DNA of 64,000 bases from Odobenus rosmarus divergens (GCF_000321225.1 NW_004451878.1:198410-262409), one strand, 5' to 3'; counted from the first letter of the stretch, positions 19,749 through 31,460 are shown. Numbers and translations: made by a program. Notes: generated from the sequence alone by a model not told the origin.

Positions 19749-21532
19749 AAGAAAGACGAACCAGAAAAGGAAATGTATTTTATCCCACTGCACATTGCAA
19801 AAGTCTCACGCCAAAAAAGCTAGACTTTCCTCTACTTATGGCATCAAAAGGGAGTAAAAAATGATTGGATCACCCAGATTATAAATAAGGTTATTTGTTT
19901 CTCAAAAATCCCTATTAAAACATTAAATATCAGCTCTTTTGGGGGAGAAATACATTCATTTCAGGGAGACCTCAGGAAAGCGACCATCTTTTTGCTCCAC
20001 CCCAACCAGGTGGGGGAGGGGAAGCCCCAGAGGGCCCTGAGGGTCCCCTCAGGTTGAGCCAGGTAGCCACTCGCATCCTGCCACTGAAGGAGATGGCCAA
20101 TGCACAATTTACAAATGAAACTGCAAGTCCATTAAATTAAAATCCAATGGAAAACACACGTGTTATCAGTCCTGTCATTCACAGCCAAGGGGTGGGAGAA
20201 GAGGGGAGGAGGGGGTGCCAATCATGGGGGCCTGGAAGTTGGGGTGGGAGGGTGTGAGTTAGGGCAGGTGATGGAAAGCCTCCTCCTCGAGGGATCCCCA
20301 GTTCCTCCAGTGCTGCGTGTCATGGTGGTGGGTAGATCAACGAGGTGTGTGGGGGTGGGGCACCACTTGGCGCTGGGGCACCATTTCTCTGGGCCCTCAC
20401 CCACACTTCAGATGTTGATGGGAAGAGGGATGTAGCACCTTCTCCAACCCCTGGCTTCCCACTGGACTGGATGCTTCTTTTCCAATGTTTCTTCTGCCTT
20501 CTCCGAAGGATAGAATGAAGAAGAGAGCAAAATGGGGGCTGGTGGGGCCAGCCTGGGAGCAGGGGGACGGCCATGGGGGGCTGAGGGCTGGGACATCTGA
20601 GGAGCTCCATCTGAGGGCTGGAACATCTGGGATAAGACACCATTGTCCTGTTGTTACAGGAGCTGAGTTCTGTGACCACCTAGGGATGGCTGTGGTCCCC
20701 AAAGTCATCTTGATATGGCTCCTAGCTCAGGTTCTGCCATCTCCTTGGGTCCTGGAGCCAACCCAGGGGAAGGGATTCCTCTTAACCCCCTACAATCCGA
20801 GCCTGCCAGCTTACCATTCATTTCAGGGGGAGAGAGAGAGAGAGAGAGAGAAAGAGAAAGAGAAGGTGTCTGTGTGGCTCCTGCCCTCTCTCCCAAGTCC
20901 ACGGTTGCCCATGCCTGAGACAGGTCCTTGGAGGAATGAGCCGGAGCCTTCGGGAGCCCAGGTCCCATTCCGATCTGCGGGATGTGGCGCCTCAGGGCCT
21001 CCCGCTCTGCTAGCCACTGGTGATGCGTCTGGACTCCTCCTGCCCTTGAATGTCTGTCAAGGAGCTGAGAACCTCATGGGGGTGGAACCCGGACCCCCTT
21101 GACTCTCCCTTTCCTCCTAACTCTGTCCCTGGCAAGGCTCACTCTGAACGGCACCGATCCGCCTCACAGTGCGGGGCTTGGAAACAACTCAAGTCCTTCA
21201 GTTGGGGGGGGCGTGGGGGGGGGCGCGGGTGCCATCTGTCCTCAGGGATTTGGTGAGTCCGGCTCTCACTCCTGCCGCTCCGTGTAGGCTGCTCGAGCGG
21301 CCCCGCGGACGGAGTCCTCTGCAGTTCAGGGAAGTGGGGCTGGGGTGCTCACTGGAGCTTGGTGGTTGGGGAGGAGCAGGTGTCTCCTCTGCCTTTCTTC
21401 AAGCTGCTGATTGGGGGGAAGCTAGGGCCAACTTCGTCGGCGCTGCCTGCGGTGCCCCCCTCCCTCCCACCCTGGAGCCCTCCCGACGACGCTCCTCTCC
21501 TGCTCGGTGACCAGTGCCATCCGGGCTGCCAA
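19490..21532 (-). other. PKNOX2: PKNOX2 3' UTR (putative extent)
   Basis: This is the sequence downstream of the TAG at 21533-21535. No AATAAA or ATTAAA lies within the first 2 kb on the - strand. A variant AGTAAA (complement of tttact near 19511) would give a UTR of about 2.0 kb, which agrees with the transcript size I recall for PKNOX2. The stretch contains a (GT)n(GA)n microsatellite and a small GA tract (20829-20862). The distal end is uncertain. Confidence 0.5.
19685..19746. repeat. Compound (GT)15(GA)16 microsatellite
   Basis: An uninterrupted GT run (19685-19714) passes directly into a GA run (19715-19746). If the 3'UTR extends to about 19.5 kb, the tract is transcribed as (TC)n(AC)n in PKNOX2 mRNA. 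Confidence 0.96.
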
Positions 21533-21756
21533 CTATTCCAGGGAGTCACTGTGTTCCAAGCCTAGGTCGCCGACGTTCGTCGTCTGCAGCTCGTCGGCCT
21601 CCTCCTCCAGCTCCTCCTCCTCCTCCTCCTCCATCTCGTCCTCGTCGTCTTCCGTCCCGTCCAGGGAGTCGTCGTGTGCGGCCATCATAGCCTGCTGCAT
21701 GGCCATGGTGGCGTTGTCTGAGGACAGGGACTGCAGGTTGTCCAAGCTGATGGAAC
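21533..21756 (-). CDS. PKNOX2: PKNOX2 terminal coding exon with acidic tail
   Basis: The exon completes a split Gly codon, encodes 73 residues (SISLDNLQSLSSDNATMAMQ ... LGLEHSDSLE) and ends in TAG. The acceptor AG is read from 21758-21757. The middle of the exon encodes a run of Glu/Asp (DDEDEMEEEEEEELEEE) from a GAG-rich tract, the acidic C-terminal region of PREP2. The DSLDG and HSDSLE words are characteristic. An ATG-initiated frame extends upstream into the intron, but the junction with the previous exon (...TNPDG-SISLDN) sets the true start. Confidence 0.97.
21598..21653 (-). repeat. PKNOX2: Coding GAG/GAT trinucleotide tract (poly-Glu/Asp)
   Basis: The + strand shows cctcctccagctcctcct and repeats of tcc/tcg, which read as GAG/GAA/GAC codons on the - strand. 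It is a trinucleotide-repeat-like stretch inside the last PKNOX2 exon and a likely site of length variation among species. Confidence 0.9.
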
Positions 21757-22720
21757 CTACGTGGGTGGAGAAGACAAGGCTCAGGCCCGGGAAGCGCGGG
21801 GTCGGACAGAGTGGCCGGGACCGGCCCACGGAGTGGTTGGCAGTTCGCAGGTGCGGAGCCCCCCGCCCACGCATTTGTCAGCCCCCCCGCCCCCCCGCAA
21901 GCGGCGCTGCGCCCAGTTACCGCTCACTGAGCACCTTCTATGAAAGGATGTTAAATACGTTGACTTTCTACCAATTCTGCACAGTAGGTCTTATCATCCC
22001 CATTCTAAGGAGGAAACTGAGTCTCGGATAGTTAAGGCATTAGCTCAAGGGGACGGTCAGGCACGACAGAGTCGGGATTCTCCCCTTGGTCCGTCTGGCT
22101 CAAAATCCGTGTGTTTCCGCTACACCTGACATGGCGACTGCCCAGCACAGAGGAACCCGAACGCCACCGTAGAGATGCACACGAAGGTATGCACGTGCAC
22201 GCGCACACCTCCACTCCACTTCCCACACAGAGCTATCTTCACGTGCCAAGCTATAAAACGTCTGGCTCATTGAATTATTCATTGTGCACCAGGCGACCGG
22301 CAATTAGAAAAGTGTATATGGAGGGTGTGATGGAGAAGCTGGGAAAACAAAGCTCTTCCTGGCCTCCGTTCACAAGCCAGCCGCCTGCTTCGGTATTTAT
22401 AGATGGCCCTGGCTCTTGGTGAGCCGTGCAGACACTCATGGGCGTGACAGAACTTCGGGAGGGTGTGGGAGTGAGGAGGGGGCTCTGCTGAGCAGTCATT
22501 GACTCAGATGACCATGGACTCCCACTCGTCTTTGTGAGGTTGCTTTTTGGTTTGTGACAATATATGCAAAAACATCCCCCTCTTTCAGGCCTGCGCACAT
22601 CCTTCGATGGAGATCACTATTGTAACCAAGCTGCCGCTGCCACGCAGGCAAGGGGATGATCAGCCCTTGCGTCTTTGCAGAACCTGTCCAGGCTAGAGTA
22701 CACCCACCCCCAGTTCTTAC
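21757..22720 (-). other. PKNOX2: PKNOX2 last intron
   Basis: This 964-bp intron has a gtaaga donor (at 22720-22719) and a cacgtag acceptor. It holds a MIR (21915-22125). A unique AT-rich block at about 22245-22420 (gaattattcattgtgcacc, ggtatttatagatggcc) could be conserved non-coding sequence. Confidence 0.88.
21915..22125 (-). mobile_element. MIR element
   Basis: The + strand order 'cactgagcaccttctatg', 'aaggaggaaactgagtctcgg', 'gttaaggcattagctcaagg' and 'cagagtcgggattc' is the reverse complement of MIR. Confidence 0.82.
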
Positions 22721-22899
22721 CGTCCGGGTTCGTTCCCGGGGCGCCACCCTGCTGTTGCAGCACCCCTGCAGCAATGGAGTTGGGCCAGAATCTTTGGGTG
22801 GGCCGGTGCTGCGACTTGATCTTCTTGGCTTTAGGGGCAGGGTCTGGGTTGCTGGCATCAAGCATGGGCTGCAGGATGCGCCTCCGTGCATTGATGAAC
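22721..22899 (-). CDS. PKNOX2: PKNOX2 exon: end of homeodomain (recognition helix) and linker
   Basis: The 179-bp exon supplies the last base of the homeodomain Trp codon, then FINARRRILQPMLDASNPD through GGAPGTNPD, plus one base of Gly. WFINARRR is the third (DNA-recognition) helix, with Asn and Arg in the usual base-contacting positions and Ile in the TALE-class position 50. A basic stretch (PKAKKIKSQHRP) after it may aid nuclear localisation. The acceptor is gggcag and the donor gtaaga. Confidence 0.97.
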
Positions 22900-23803
22900 C
22901 TGCCCAGGGGTAAAGGTAGAGACCTGGTTAGTCACCGCCCCCCCCCGGGGTTGTGGGGTTTGTGTGTGTGTGTGTGCATGTGCATGTGTGTGTGCGCGCG
23001 CATGTGCAGGGAGTGAGAGCCTCTTCCAGACTCTCAGCAGCTGATCCACTGTACAGAACAGACTGGGGGCTCAGCTAGGGTGTGAAAGCCTAGGTGGGAG
23101 AAGAGCCCTGGGCACTGCAGGGCTCATGGAATCACCTGGAGCTTGGTAACCACAAAGCAGCATGGGAAGGATGCATGAGGGGGGTCAGAAATCTCTACTC
23201 AGGACTCATCAGGATTGAACAGAGGAAGTAGGGGTCCCCTTAGAAGCACTAAACCCTGACTTTTCTCCAGGGCCCAGGGCTCAGATCAGGGGCCCCAAAT
23301 CTTGGGTCTACCTCCACCCAACCAGACCTTGCTCTCTGAGGTTTCTGTGACAACCCAGCCAGACACACAGAAGGGGAAAACAGATGCCTGTGAAGTCAGA
23401 ACAGCCAACTCTCCCTCCTCCTTCCCACCCGAGCTTTGCAGAATGTTGTAGTTTTTCAGTTCGCAGAGGTGGTGGGTAGACCAGATGACCACTGGCGGCT
23501 CCTCCAGAACTTGGACGCCTGCATTCCTCCTGTGTGTGTCTGCGGTGCAGGCGGGGCTGGGCTTTCTATTCAGCAAGAAGCTTCCAGTGCTTTTCCTGAT
23601 ACAATCTCCCAGCAGAGGGCACTGAGAAGCTGCAGATGAAGCTCTAGGCAGTTGGGCTGATTCTAGCTTTCCGCTTCTAGCCCAAAGGGGAGGACTGCTG
23701 TGGTAGCTGGGCTGAGCTAGGCTGTCTCTTTTCCCTGCTATGCATTCCCTTGCCAAGCAAGTGGCCCCTGGATCTGAGAGCCTTTGGGCGGGTGATAACT
23801 CAC
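22900..23803 (-). other. PKNOX2: PKNOX2 intron
   Basis: This 0.9-kb intron has donor gtgagt at 23803-23798 and acceptor ctgggcag. It contains a (GT)n-rich stretch at about 22960-23001. The rest shows no recognisable element. Confidence 0.88.
22960..23001. repeat. Imperfect (GT)n microsatellite
   Basis: It is a tgtgtgtg run broken by gcatgtgcatg and gcgcgc, lying in a PKNOX2 intron 60 bp from the homeodomain exon. Confidence 0.9.
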
Positions 23804-23880
23804 CAGTTATTTACTTGCAGGAGGGTGAGGTTTGTCTGGGCTGCGATCTGCCTCTTCTCATCCTCCGTGGGGTAGGGGTG
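23804..23880 (-). CDS. PKNOX2: PKNOX2 exon: middle of TALE homeodomain
   Basis: The 77-bp exon encodes [20 protein letters not shown] and LQVNN, plus two bases of the Trp codon. The PYP triplet is the three-amino-acid loop extension that defines TALE homeodomains and forms the PBX-interacting surface. The acceptor is ctcatttcag and the donor gtgagt. The exon is too short to show as an ATG-started frame, and was found by continuity with its neighbours. Confidence 0.97.
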
Positions 23881-24339
23881 CTGAAATGAGAGGTGAAGGG
23901 CTAATGCGGGGTGGGCACGTGGTGGCCTGGTCCCTCTAGAGACCATGCCTACGTCACAGGCGCTATCTTGGCCCAGGCAACCCAGCGGTTTGGGAGCCTA
24001 AATTGGGGAAAGTACAATTTTTGTTTCCCAAAAGCAATGGGACTAGGGCTTGGGGGAGGCTGCCCCATGTCTGTGGCTCCACAGTCAGGACCATCAGGCC
24101 CTCAGTGCAGCACCCCCCGACAAGATGGGAGACCAAATTGCTTTCCCAAGAGTCAGTATGGCTCTATATTGATAGCTTCCAAGGCACTTTCACATCCTGA
24201 CTTGGTCCTCACAGCCAACCCCCAGCAAGGCAGGTGAAGCATTATTAGTATTAGATTGACAATGGCCTCAAAAGCCCACAGGACTATCAGAGGGTGGTAA
24301 ATGTGGGTATCCGAACCAATTCAATTTAAATTGACTGAA

Positions 24340-24640
24340 ATTTACCGATTATCTACTCTGTGCCCAGATTTATGCAGGCATCGCAGGAGACAGAAGATAA
24401 ATATAATGATAAGTACTAGCCTTAGAATACTCGGTAACCTGTGAAAGCTTGTCATGCACTTAATCTCATTTAACAAAGCACATCGCTAACATTTTATCAG
24501 GTAGGCAGGTTAAGTATTGTTATTCCCACTTTACAGCTGAAGAAACTGAGTAACTTCTCCAGTGTACCCTCAGGGGGTGGCACCAGCTTGGAACTCGGTT
24601 CTTTTCATCTTGGTCCAGCCTCCTTCCCTTACTTCATGCT
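24340..24640 (-). mobile_element. MIR element
   Basis: The + strand contains 'gattatctactctgtgccc', 'ttaatctcatttaacaaagc', 'gttattcccactttacagctgaagaaactgag' and 'ggaactcggttctttt', a near full-length antisense MIR. Confidence 0.82.
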
Positions 24641-24724
24641 GCCCCTTTGTAAGACTGAGTCTGTGTCTTTGTGGTGGTGAGTGAGGAAGTGGTGTCCCAG
24701 GGCACTTCAGTCCCTGCACTGATG

Positions 24725-24850
24725 ACATGCTTGTCTCCCACTCTTAGACTGTGCTTCATGAGGGCAGAGACCATGTCTTATTAATTCGTCTTATTAATGT
24801 ATCCCCAGTGCCTTTCACATGCAAATGACATGCAAATGACTCCCGAGTGA
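24725..24850 (+). mobile_element. L2 3' end fragment
   Basis: The words 'ctgtgcttcatgagggcagagaccatgtctta' and 'gtatccccagtgcctttcaca' follow L2 3'-terminal order. Confidence 0.7.
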
Positions 24851-25259
24851 AAGAAAGCAGAAAAAAAGCAAAGGTTGGGTGGTTTGGGTAATGGGCCCTA
24901 TAGAAGGTTAGAAGGAGAAATGTGTTGGCCAGAGCACTGGGAAGGCTGCGCAGGTCACATTAAGAATGGGAAGGTTTTGGGTGGTGGTGGAATAGGGGTC
25001 CTTGTGGGTCCCCCTGGGGGGTGAGCCGCATAGTAACTGGGTTTCTGCATCTTTGTGTCCCTGCACCCACACCTTACCCCCAGTAGGCGTGCAGTAAAGA
25101 TGTGACGAGTGTCGGAATGGGTGGGAGCCTTGCCCTGAAGCGAGGGGAGATCTGGAGGCTCTTAGGGCAGAGGGCCAAGCTGTCCAGCCTCCTGCAGCCA
25201 GGGCCATTCCTCATGCCTGAGGTGGCATTACACGGAGCTGCTTGGGCTTTCTGAAGTCC

Positions 25260-25385
25260 CAGAGACGGGGCCTCAGATTCTGGCTCTGTCACGACATGTT
25301 GTGAGGTCTCAGGCATGTCCCTTAGCCCTACATCATAAAGTCGTCTAGTGATTAAATGAAATTGTACTCCTTAAAGTGCTCGAGA
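25260..25385 (+). mobile_element. MIR fragment
   Basis: The order 'cagattctggctctgtcac', 'ggtctcaggcatgtcccttagccct' and 'gattaaatgaaattgtactcc' follows sense MIR. Confidence 0.6.
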
Positions 25386-27049
25386 GGAGGTGGCTCTTCA
25401 TGCTATTATTATGGAATGATGTGGGCGAGGGGCTTAAGGCTGTCTAAGGAACAAGCCTGAGGGCAACAGCCTCGGAAGTGCTCTCATTATCAGCGACAAA
25501 GGCTAGCAACCTCTGCAGCTGACCCCAGCATCCCCTGACCAAGGCAGTCAGGGTCACGTGTTGTTTTAATTCACACCTCTGACCCTGGCCGCCATGCCAG
25601 GGCAGCTGGGCCTTGGGATTCATCCAATATTAAGATTCTAACAAGCAGGAAAACACCAATGGGACCACCACCCAGGTCAACTGGGAGACAACTTCCTCCT
25701 GGCTGGGAAGGAACAGAGGAAGGCTGGGAGGTGAGATCGCAGGCCCCAGGGGGCAGAGGAGTGAGGGCTCCACGCTTCTGACACCTTCCGGGGAAGGGGT
25801 GGGGCCCACGCCCTGTTTTCCTGCTGCGTGGAGGTCCAATTCCCCTAGCCATGAGAAGGAGCCACGCAGCCTCCCTGTCCACGGCCACTTGGTCTGCGAA
25901 CCCAGCAAAAACAAGGCAGCTCTCTGGCCTGCCCGGACTGCACCAGCCCCTCCCGTGCCTTCTTGTCATTGCACCTGCCGTTCCCTCCGCTGCAACGCTC
26001 TTTCCCCCACTTTTCCACTGTGTGTGTTTCTGAGCTTCTGGAAAGACCTGCCACAGAGCAGATCCTCTGTGAGGCATTTCCCATCTTCCCGGGGCAGAGT
26101 TCGTCATGGCTGTGTTTGAATAATGGCCTTTAGCCCACTGTATGGTAGTAGGTTTCCCGACGAGACTGGGGAGCTGCTTTCAGGGAGGACTTCCTGAGAG
26201 AGGTGGCACTTCAGCTGGACTTTGAAGAACGGCCAGGCCATCCCAGCAAAGGCGGGGATGGGCCTTCCGGGCACGAGCCTTGCACCAAGACTTACATTGA
26301 AGCCAGCTAGATGCAAGTCTCTTCTCCTCTTAAAGACCTCCGGGGAAGGACATCCTTCAGCCTCCCACGGAGGGATAGTGTGTGCTGTCTCTAAGGAGGC
26401 TCCGGGCGCAGGCCTCCGTTCTGAGTGGATATCGTAAATCCAGAGGTTAACATGCTCCCATTGAATGGAGAGGGTGGGAGGCAGTGTCACGGAATCCGGC
26501 TGGTTGTCCTCGTACGAGGACATAAAGCAGTATAAACCTTTTATCCTCCCACCGTGCAAATGACACCACCCACCCCGCCTGGAACCAGCATCTCAGGAGG
26601 CACGTGGTGGGGGCCATGGGGTGAGTGGCAGCTTTGGCCCGGCTCTGGGGACAGGTGTGTCAGCCAGAACATTCCTGGCACCACATCTGAGTGCTCATAG
26701 GAGCAGTCCAGCTTGTACACGCCTCAGACCAGATGATTCCTGAGGACAGAGTCAAAATAGTCCTGGCCCCTGGACAGACCTCGATTTGCTCAGGGCTACT
26801 TTTAGCACAATTGGAAAGGCTCCGGGCCAAGGACGGGAAGAGGAATCAAGTGAGATCATGGTAAGCCCTTAAGCCACGGTAGCCGCTCTGGCCACTGTTT
26901 GGAAGAACTCTGCTGGAGTTGGGAGGGAAGCAGGCAGCAGCTTTCTGGAAGCAGATAATCCTTCCAGAAAAAGAGATACACAATGGACCAGAACATGACA
27001 GATCCTTCTCAGGGTGGGCGTGGAGCTTCATGCGATGAGGCAGAGCTGC

Positions 27050-27245
27050 CTGGTGGTCAAGACCACGGCCTCTGGAGAGGTCAAGTCCTGCACCCCCCAC
27101 TTACTAGCTCTGTGAGCTTGGCGATTTGTTGTTCTCCATCTCCCATCCTTCGTTTCCTTGGCTTAAAATGGAAATAACAGAATCGCGCGTACCTCTGGGA
27201 CTCGGGGGCTGATTTAATGAGATAATGCAGGTAAAGCGTGTGTGC
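27050..27245 (+). mobile_element. MIR element
   Basis: The sense-oriented copy reads 'ggtcaagaccacggcctctgga', 'ccacttactagctctgtgagcttggc', 'taaaatggaaataacag' and 'atttaatgagataatgcaggtaaagcg'. Confidence 0.82.
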
Positions 27246-28089
27246 TTCACGGACTCACTCTGGACGATGCAGTGAAGCCTCCCAGATGTCACAGAACCTG
27301 CTGTGCAGTCTCCAGAGAAGGGAACTGCAGCGTTTACACAGAGTGGGTGTTTCGTGGTGGCCCAGCTGCCATCAGGAAGTTCCTCCAAAATCTGACCTGA
27401 ACTCTTTCCTGCCTCTTTCTGACACCTCGCTTTGCAGCCTCCTAACTCAGGTCTCCCCTGCCCTAAATTGAAGCTGAAGGCATCTTTCAGTTGAAGGCTG
27501 AGTTCCACCTGCGGTGCTGGGTCTGGAAGAAGTGCGGCCAGGGCCGGTTCATGGGTCCCTGGCCACTCCCTTCACCCCGAGCCCACCCCGAGACTGTCCT
27601 TCCTCCTCCCGGGGCAGGCAGATGAGCATGAGGCTGGCCGGTCACCGAGGGACAGAGCACAGGGGAAGTGGGGGCCTGCTGGCCTCCATGGCCTTGTGCT
27701 GCTGGTGAAGCAGGGTTTGGAGCCAGATTTCCTTCCCCACTTTCCCCCCAAGACCAAGCACCGCACTGGCGTCAATGACAGCCGTCTTCCCTTCTGGCTC
27801 CTGACCAAATGTGGGCACGCACCCTGTGGCAGCCCCAACTCTGAGGGCCTGGCCCTGCTCTAGGAGGGTCAGATGCCAACCCCACGGAGGCAGTCGGCAT
27901 GGTGAGGGGCCCCGAAACAATCACATTTCATCACATCTGAGATGCCATCGATGGCAGGGTGCACCCTGATTTCACAGACGCTAAGTGGGAAAAAATGAGC
28001 CTTCTAGAGTGGAGAGAAGCCCAGTAAGCCACCAGAGGAATGCCTCTTTCTTACTATCATGCACCTCCTGCAGGGCTTCCATTCTTTTA

Positions 28090-28545
28090 TCTCTCCTTTT
28101 TACCTCTCCCCCTTATAATTATACCCGTACAGAAAGGTCTAGGGAACTAAAATGTATAGCTTTATCTATCATCACAAACACCAATGGGACCACCATCCAG
28201 GTCAAAAAATAAGATACTTCCAGCACCCAAAAGCCCCTCTTGTACCCTTTCCTAATCACTACCCTCAAAGATATCCTTCCCAAAGATAACCTGGTTTTTA
28301 TGGTAATTACTTTCTTGCTTTTCTTTATAATTTTCCTATCTATGTCACATCCTTAAACGTTATAGTTTACTTTTGCCTGGTGTTTGGACCCTATATACAT
28401 GGAATCCACTGGCATGCAGGATTTCACCCCACGGTACAGGTGTGAGACTAATCTATAATTACTGAAGCTATTCATTTTCATTGCCGCATAGTTTTCCCTT
28501 GTAAAAAACTCTGCCGCCTTTTGGTCCTTCACCCTCTCGCCATCT
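28090..28545. mobile_element. Old L1-like (unnamed) interspersed repeat
   Basis: The block contains 'gaccaccatccaggtcaaaaaataag', 'ccagcacccaaaagcccctcttg', 'cctaatcactaccctc' and 'catggaatccactggcatgcagg'. These words are common in ancient mammalian antisense L1-type repeats. No ORF is intact. Confidence 0.5.
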
Positions 28546-29124
28546 TGGAACTATTCTCCCTCCCTCTGGTTTCTATTTCAATCCATCCTTCATGCCGCAG
28601 CAAGCAAGACTGGCCCTTCCTAACCTGCCCCCAGTGCCTCAGGCCCGCTGAGACACCTCTCCTATGAGCTAAGCCCTTACCCTACCCAGGGTTTCACACG
28701 CTACACGGATGATTTGTTTAGTCGTCTGTCACCCCAACCAGACATGCTGCATTTTTTTGAGGAAAAGGACCCCCACCGTTCTTTCCACCCCCACCTCATC
28801 AGTGCCGAGGAAAACAGCCGGCACATGCTAAGTGTTCAGTATGTATTTGTGGAATTGATGATCATAGGAACCTAAGGGGGTAACTGGTGGTTGTCACCAT
28901 TCCCTGGGGGCCTTTGCGAGTGACGATGAGCGGGAGAGGCTGGGGAGCATCAGTGAGTCGGACTCCCCGGGAATTCTCCGCAGAATCAGGCTGCCCTACT
29001 TGCTACAAGGGCCATTCCTGCAAGTGATCGTTCCATGCAGGTTTGTGGGGAGGAGAGTGCGGTACTTAGGGTCTATGGAGGCACACCAGCCAGCTTTCTA
29101 GAGGAGTCTTTGGGGCAGCACGGT

Positions 29125-29335
29125 AAGAAGTGGGTAAGAGCATGAACTCTAGAGCCAGGCTTTGAATACTGGTCTCTCACCAGCTCAAGACCTTGAGCTT
29201 GTTACGTGGGTTCGTCTTCTGTAAAATGGGGAAAATAATTCCACCTGCCCCGAGGTGGTAATTAGGATTCAATGAGTTAATATTTGAAAGGTGCTTAGAA
29301 CGGTGCCTGGCACTCTGTGAGTGTTTGTTTAGTAA
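29125..29335 (+). mobile_element. MIR element, near full length
   Basis: The sense order is clear: 'ggtaagagcatgaactctagagccaggctttg', 'cttctgtaaaatggggaaaataatt', 'gattcaatgagttaatatttgaaaggtgcttag', 'ggtgcctggcactctg'. A short (AAAT)n follows. Confidence 0.88.
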
Positions 29336-30814
29336 ATAAATAAATAACAAATAAAATAAACCTGCTGCTTGGTACATGTGGCCCCCTTTGCGTGAAAGCC
29401 ACAGGTTGTTCTTCTGACAGATGGCGAGAGCCCCCAGCAGCTCCTTCCGCGCATGGAGGGAGGCGCTCCTTCTTTCAAATGGTTTTATTTCCTGGATTCT
29501 GGGACTGCTCCAGCCCCTGTGCACATATGATGGGGTGTTTTCCCCTAGCCTGGGTCTCAGGCTTTTTGGGAGGATGCTGGGAAGCTGTGAATCTCCCCTG
29601 GCCATTTTTCAGGTGGAATCTTTGAGAGCTGCAGACCCCCCATGGAGTGTCCCGGGGCTCAGGGCGAGCTAGCAGCCCCCCACACCCCCAGTCTTCTCGG
29701 ACCAGCTCCACCCAACCCTGCAGCTGACCAGCCAGTTGTCAACAAGGCCCTGTCTTTGATGGAGACCACCAGTCTCCCTCCTTCCCCTGGGACTCCCTGC
29801 TGCTCAAACAGCCAGTGTGGCCCACACCCTGGGACTGTGGCTTCCAACACTCTCCATCTATCCTGGGGAGTTGAGGGCAGCTTCCAGGGGTCTGTTCTCT
29901 CTTTGTCCCTACAGTGAAGGGTGGGTGGGAGAAAACAGTTTCACATCACAGGCAGGCATCTAAGACTTCATGTTTCTCTGGCACAGAAAGATGAACGCAG
30001 CTGAGCCATGGCCAGCCTGACTTCCAGGTCCCGGTGTACCTTCCACCAAAGCTCTACAGGTACAGATGCCTGAGCAGCAGGGGAGAGAGACAGCAGTCGT
30101 GGCATGACAAGGAGCCACACAGTTCCCCAGGCTCCAGGGGGGCAAGGAAGGGGAGAGGAGGATTTCATGCTCACGACCCTAGGAGGAGGGGTCCGTCTCT
30201 TTGGTCAGCAACAATCACGGGCCAGACAGGGCCACTGATGGTCAATCAGGAGAGAATTCTCATCCAGACAACTCCTCCTTCTCTTCCTACTCCATCCTAA
30301 ACCCTAGCCACACTGCCAGGCCTGGCCCAGATCCCAGGTCCTCCGCTAAACCCTAACTTTGTGCATCAGCATCCCATGCAGGGCTTGTTAAAAGCAACAT
30401 CTCAATCATGTCCAGAGCCCTGGGAGTCCCCAAGGCCATCTCTCCCACTGGGCAGGCGTCCCTGACACCAGCACTTTCAGCGGTGCCCCCAAACAAGTTA
30501 CCAGTGCGCAGAGACAGTGCCGGGGTGGCTCGGTGGGGTCTGGGCCAGTGGGAGTCCCCCAGCTGGTCTCCAGCAGCAAGCAGTGTGGCTGGTTGGTTTC
30601 CTATCATTTTCTGTGCGCGCCGTCCTGAAGAAGGCGGGGAAGTGAGGCTCTGCGGTGCCAATGTACAGAGGGGCAGCCCTTTGCGCTGATGGTTGGGAGG
30701 GTCTTTCTACCAAATGCAAGTCTTCCCCCTACTCATCCAGCCAGAGAGCCTAGACTGTCCCCCCGGAGTCACACAGAAGCCTACAGCACTGCCTCTTACT
30801 TCATAACAAGAGTT

Positions 30815-31075
30815 ACCACCACTTACTGGATGCCTACAGTTTTTGGCTAACTTTGAATACTTGAAATATTCATGGAGTACTGTGTCAAAGTACCTGCCAT
30901 TTATTCTCATTGAATTTCCCAGGCACCTATGAAGCAGGCATCATTATTCACGTTTTATGCGTGAGAAAACCCAGCCCAGAGGGGTTAGAGAACTGGCTCC
31001 GGGTTATCCGAGCAGTGAACAGCAGAGCCGAGACTCACACCCCCTGTATCTTTAACCACGTCCGCTCCGCCTCTG
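30815..31075 (-). mobile_element. MIR element
   Basis: The antisense order is 'cacttactggatgcctaca', 'gaatttcccaggcacctatgaagcaggcatcattatt', 'tgagaaaacccagcccagaggggtt' and 'gcagagccgagactcacac'. Confidence 0.78.
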
Positions 31076-31084
31076 GGCTAGACC

Positions 31085-31290
31085 ATCTGTCAGGCACTGT
31101 GCTTTTTAACATGTTATTGATCATCTTCGCCATAGGTGGGTACCATTATCTCTACTTTATGAAGAGGAAATTAACACCAGAGATGCTGGTTGACCCGTTC
31201 AAGGTCATATATAGCGAGTAAAAAAATGGAGCTGGGATCAATCTCAGGTCTGTCTGCCTCCAAATCCCTTGTTCCTTATACTATACCATG
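31085..31290 (-). mobile_element. MIR element
   Basis: The antisense order is 'ctgtcaggcactgtgctttttaac', 'gtgggtaccattatctctactttatgaagaggaaa' and 'caaggtcatatatagcgagta'. It abuts the preceding MIR in the same orientation. Confidence 0.8.
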
Positions 31291-31329
31291 CTGGCCTTAG
31301 AGGAACAGGGGTCTACGGACTGAACATCC

Positions 31330-31460
31330 CCAGTCCCCTTAACCATTCATCGTACGACACGTTTCCCGTTAAAAGTCACCTGAACAGACATTTCCCCACC
31401 CTGGCTGCTCTTCTCTGGACACGGCTTGTCAAAGGACCTTTGGAAATGTGATGCTCAGTC
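31330..31460. mobile_element. CR1/L3-like LINE fragment
   Basis: 'cctggctgctcttctctggacacggcttgtcaaaggacctttggaaatgtgatgc' resembles the conserved 3' region of ancient CR1/L3 LINEs. It is short and diverged. Confidence 0.5.

Noticed and set aside
20485..21102. 205-codon + strand frame
   Set aside because: It lies antisense within the PKNOX2 3'UTR and runs through a GA repeat that gives EREREREKEKEK. No homology is recognised.
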